The notes beneath the pieces are model-generated. The model was not told the origin of the DNA. It searched no databases and worked only from the letters and a program-made list of their open reading frames with translations. A stretch of 8,527 nt of DNA from the NCBI GenBank assembly GCA_030613165.1, contig JAUWMN010000048.1:1-8527 (forward strand). The letters run 5' to 3'. Positions 7,401-8,527 of the stretch are shown in pieces. The position numbers were made by a program, and so were the translations under genes. Positions within the stretch are counted from its first letter, which is position 1, and each line of letters begins with the position of its first letter. The stretch is from Desulfobacterales bacterium (GTDB lineage Bacteria; Desulfobacterota; Desulfobacteria; Desulfobacterales; C00003106).

Positions 7401-8326
7401 TTTATTATCTTTGGATCCTCTTCCGCGATTGACCGGCCGAGCATATTTAGACACGCGATACGCACAGAAGGGATTTCGTCTTGGGAAAGCAAGGGAAGGC
7501 ATAAATGATAATCAGAGACTCTGCCCAAGGGTCCGAGTAGCTTTAACCCCTTGATTTTATCCCGTTGTCGGTTTGATCTTAGCTCGATTTGCGCTATTGT
7601 TTCTTTTATCTTCAGCCTCCGGCAAAGATCATAAAACACAGAATCTAAGAGGAGCTCCCGGTCAAATAGATCGGCCAAAAATTCAACAACGGCGTGGCGG
7701 TCCTTGATATCTCTAAGGAGGAGCTTGGCCAATGGTCCATAGCGCCTGCGGGTTGAAATTGTATCAAGTGTATATTGATAAACAAAACTCAGGCGCAATG
7801 GTTCGGGGATTTTTTTAATCATTTCAATTACAATATTTTGAGGAACGACATTCTGCACAAAAAATTTCCAGGCAAGAAACGCTCCGCGCTCCCCGATCTT
7901 TAATAATGTCCGAAGGAAAAATTTAATCAGGTTAAGATCCCGTGTGATCTTTATTGCCTCGTAAACGGCAAATGAAAATCCCGCTGATCTTTTTACTAAA
8001 GACGCAGGCCGGTCTTTGCCCCCTTTGTTTGGGACCGTTAGCTGTTGGGCAAGCCTTTCGAGAGACTTTTTTGCCTCTTCTCTCACTGTCCGGACACTAT
8101 CTCCCAAGCCGAGCAGGATTGGTCGCAGCCCATTTTCTACCTCTAATTCCCCTGCAAAACGGATCATCTTTTGCCTTAGGTTGACATTTCCGTCTTTCCA
8201 CGTCCGCGCAAAGGTCTCAAAAAAGGAGGACTTGAGCTCGCGGGCCTTCTTTTTGTCTTGAAGGTTATCGCCGGCTAAAAGGGAGAATATATTTTCGAGG
8301 TCAATTTCAGACTTGTGTTTGTCCAT
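4403..8326 (-). CDS. HEAT-like repeat / pentapeptide repeat / class I adenylate cyclase fusion protein, catalytic Asp replaced
   Basis: This is a soluble 1307-residue protein with no membrane segment or signal peptide. Residues about 55-425 are alpha-helical HEAT-like repeats, clearest at 65-95 and 275-340. A charged linker (425-470) follows. Residues about 471-640 are pentapeptide repeats (pattern A/S-x-L/F-x-x, for example FDGAFF and FKGARF), which form a beta-helix. Residues about 684-1250 match class I (CyaA) adenylate cyclases: YNHRRTELAL, LFTLIPFLIHSN, the nucleotidyltransferase motif GSVGTIAQSADSAIDYW at 776-792, EEFYRT (860-865), EYFGASIWQLF and SPYKSVMKMALLERY. The regulatory part continues through ILGRKMF and WLVHNGLYLP but ends about 200 residues short of E. 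coli CyaA. The family makes cAMP from ATP, but Ala788 stands where E. coli has Asp114, so activity is doubtful. The ATG lacks a clear Shine-Dalgarno. It is the first gene of an operon with the LpoA-like lipoprotein. Domain identity is firm; function is open. Confidence 0.9.
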   Translation of the reverse strand: MDKHKSEIDLENIFSLLAGDNLQDKKKARELKSSFFETFARTWKDGNVNLRQKMIRFAGELEVENGLRPILLGLGDSVRTVREEAKKSLERLAQQLTVPNKGGKDRPASLVKRSAGFSFAVYEAIKITRDLNLIKFFLRTLLKIGERGAFLAWKFFVQNVVPQNIVIEMIKKIPEPLRLSFVYQYTLDTISTRRRYGPLAKLLLRDIKDRHAVVEFLADLFDRELLLDSVFYDLCRRLKIKETIAQIELRSNRQRDKIKGLKLLGPLGRVSDYHLCLPLLSQDEIPSVRIACLNMLGRSIAEEDPKIIKAVSALLDDEDENIRFHAFNTLAALKAPALGKITADLCENHPAMSTRVYESLRDLEWMELNPVLNTLPSDQGREARRTIVNSIVRNDPEKLTIFLNQYLKSSHDEARNEAAKLLKRIDSIKNKKIEEAVKDDTPEYSPSAKTDKKGLFGKRKQRKLLQRLLNGESLEGVEFQGEVLSDLDISGISLRNVNFDGAFFSNVSISSAKLYSVTFKGARFENVKMDNALLDSVSFEDAVIKGSSFTKASCSSCDFTNAWIYGSSFGLADLKGSIFVSGKIKKTDFSRTDLTETSFVESDLTQVSFNFATLHLADFSLARGMDCDFLGIDFSDITTEQSELDTRSGLFGDVVLPDLFFEDELLKHGAFNLVVLAEEMDKRRKAFLEYNHRRTELALDTFQSEQGDLFTLIPFLIHSNLELLPTDSPIRNAPAGICGYSFPLEVLQLAKKYFIIDDFAPSLQKEHYIEGLFTIGSVGTIAQSADSAIDYWVCVDDAKLGEKRIKRLSAKLRAIEKWAAKTFNTELHFFVVDLASVREDRFGVSDQESSGSAQGKILKEEFYRTMIHVAGKIPLWCVLPSGVKDKHYQRLLSLASQFHKDYLDLGNVSTIPQGEYFGASIWQLFKGMKSPYKSVMKMALLERYIQEEEQHGLLCNRLKAGWSRGRYDLRHLDPYLLLFEEVLDYYDRTEQKSTERLLQICFFMKLGIQSITDLDNSVIGAKKRLVQDYIESWDWNETMVQDLGHFRDWPFDKIFKLSAKVNNYMIETYKKLSRTLQARAAQETTITPKDLTILGRKMFVQFSKKSHKVDKLPLIVHGKALFQQLYFQYNNPKDGPATWSLDHLQRDGQRGRKGGNLLKSGRIEEICIWLVHNGLYLPTTSFQLMPNPTPISLQDILDLLRKLHEFYPVHEAEKIVPQALLKEPYIQKLFLTINFNLNRKLKKVHEYTTIYMTSWGEFFCRTFHDKNGLPSVKETLNRAKEQLDLPCPSGQVGLYIPQVARKYILVK

Positions 8327-8335
8327 AGGTAAGCT

Positions 8336-8364
8336 ATTCTATTACAAGAATTCCCGAATTGCAA
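8336..8364 (-). promoter_or_regulatory. Candidate promoter of the cyclase-lipoprotein operon, close to the start codon
   Basis: On the minus strand TTGCAA (8364-8359, four of six) is followed by a 17-bp spacer and TAGAAT (8341-8336, five of six). Transcription would start around 8328-8330, only two to four bases before the ATG at 8326, giving an almost leaderless mRNA. That would agree with the absence of a Shine-Dalgarno sequence. A second, weaker candidate further out is TTGTTA-17-TATAGA (about 8495-8467), which would give a leader of roughly 130 bases. Both are inferred from sequence only. Confidence 0.35.
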
Positions 8365-8480
8365 ATTCTGATTCGTGTGTATCTGTGAAAATCTGTGCCC
8401 TGATTTTGTCGGAAAAAGTTCTATTTTCCTTAAGTTTCACTGCATCTCATTATTCATATATCTCTGTCTATATAAACAAA

Positions 8481-8509
8481 TTGACAGCTTAACAAGTTTT
8501 GTGTAGATT
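8481..8509 (+). promoter_or_regulatory. Candidate rightward promoter leaving the window
   Basis: A perfect TTGACA (8481-8486) is followed by a 17-bp spacer and TAGATT (8504-8509, four of six). It would start transcription near 8516, moving out of the right edge. The -35 overlaps the right arm of the CTGTC/GACAG inverted repeat. The target gene is not in the window, so support is limited. Confidence 0.4.
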
Positions 8510-8527
8510 TTCTGTACGTTACCAACA

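Larger units (their letters stand above)
8327..8527. other. Upstream regulatory region, probably divergent
   Basis: The last 200 bases hold no gene that I can see. They contain the candidate promoter for the leftward operon, a candidate rightward promoter, a CTGTC...GACAG inverted repeat (8464-8468 and 8483-8487) and two copies of ATCTGTG ten bases apart (8381-8387 and 8391-8397). A rightward gene probably begins beyond the window. Confidence 0.5.

Overview
The window looks like a chromosomal segment from a Gram-negative bacterium. GC content is in the mid-40s percent, estimated by eye. Three things point, without proof, to Desulfobacterota (the former Deltaproteobacteria) or a nearby group: a PAS protein ending in an LPICSSCKKIRDD...FSHGICPEC module, an LpoA-type outer-membrane lipoprotein, and a class I (CyaA-type) adenylate cyclase domain. 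No rRNA, tRNA, CRISPR array or intact mobile element is visible.

Layout. Positions 1-447 are a non-coding leader. It holds an exact 39-bp tandem duplication (222-299) whose second copy supplies the -35 box of a good sigma70-type promoter (282-310). Positions 448-2094 (+) encode a membrane-anchored sensor with a periplasmic dCache domain, a cytoplasmic cysteine-rich PAS domain and a C-terminal CxxC...CxxC module, and no recognisable kinase, cyclase or other enzymatic output. Positions 2095-2369 are a gap between converging genes with candidate terminators. Positions 4394-2370 (-) encode a TPR plus periplasmic-binding-fold lipoprotein of the penicillin-binding-protein-activator (LpoA) type. Positions 8326-4403 (-) encode a 1307-residue protein that fuses HEAT-like repeats, a pentapeptide-repeat domain and a class I adenylate cyclase domain. 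The last 200 bases look like a divergent promoter region, with one candidate promoter reading out of the window to the right.

How they fit together. The two minus-strand genes are an operon. The cyclase stop codon lies inside the ribosome-binding site of the lipoprotein gene, so their translation is probably coupled. This ties a large cytoplasmic scaffold/cyclase-like protein to an envelope lipoprotein of a family linked to peptidoglycan synthesis. The sensor gene is transcribed towards them and is probably independent.

Most striking point. Aligned to E. coli CyaA by eye, the cyclase keeps Ser103, Ser113, Asp116 and Trp118 (here S777, S787, D790, W792) but has Ala788 in place of Asp114. This may be a pseudo-cyclase carried on a repeat scaffold, that is, a cyclase fold reused for binding or sensing. 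One base (GCC versus GAC) decides the matter, so it needs checking against relatives and reads.
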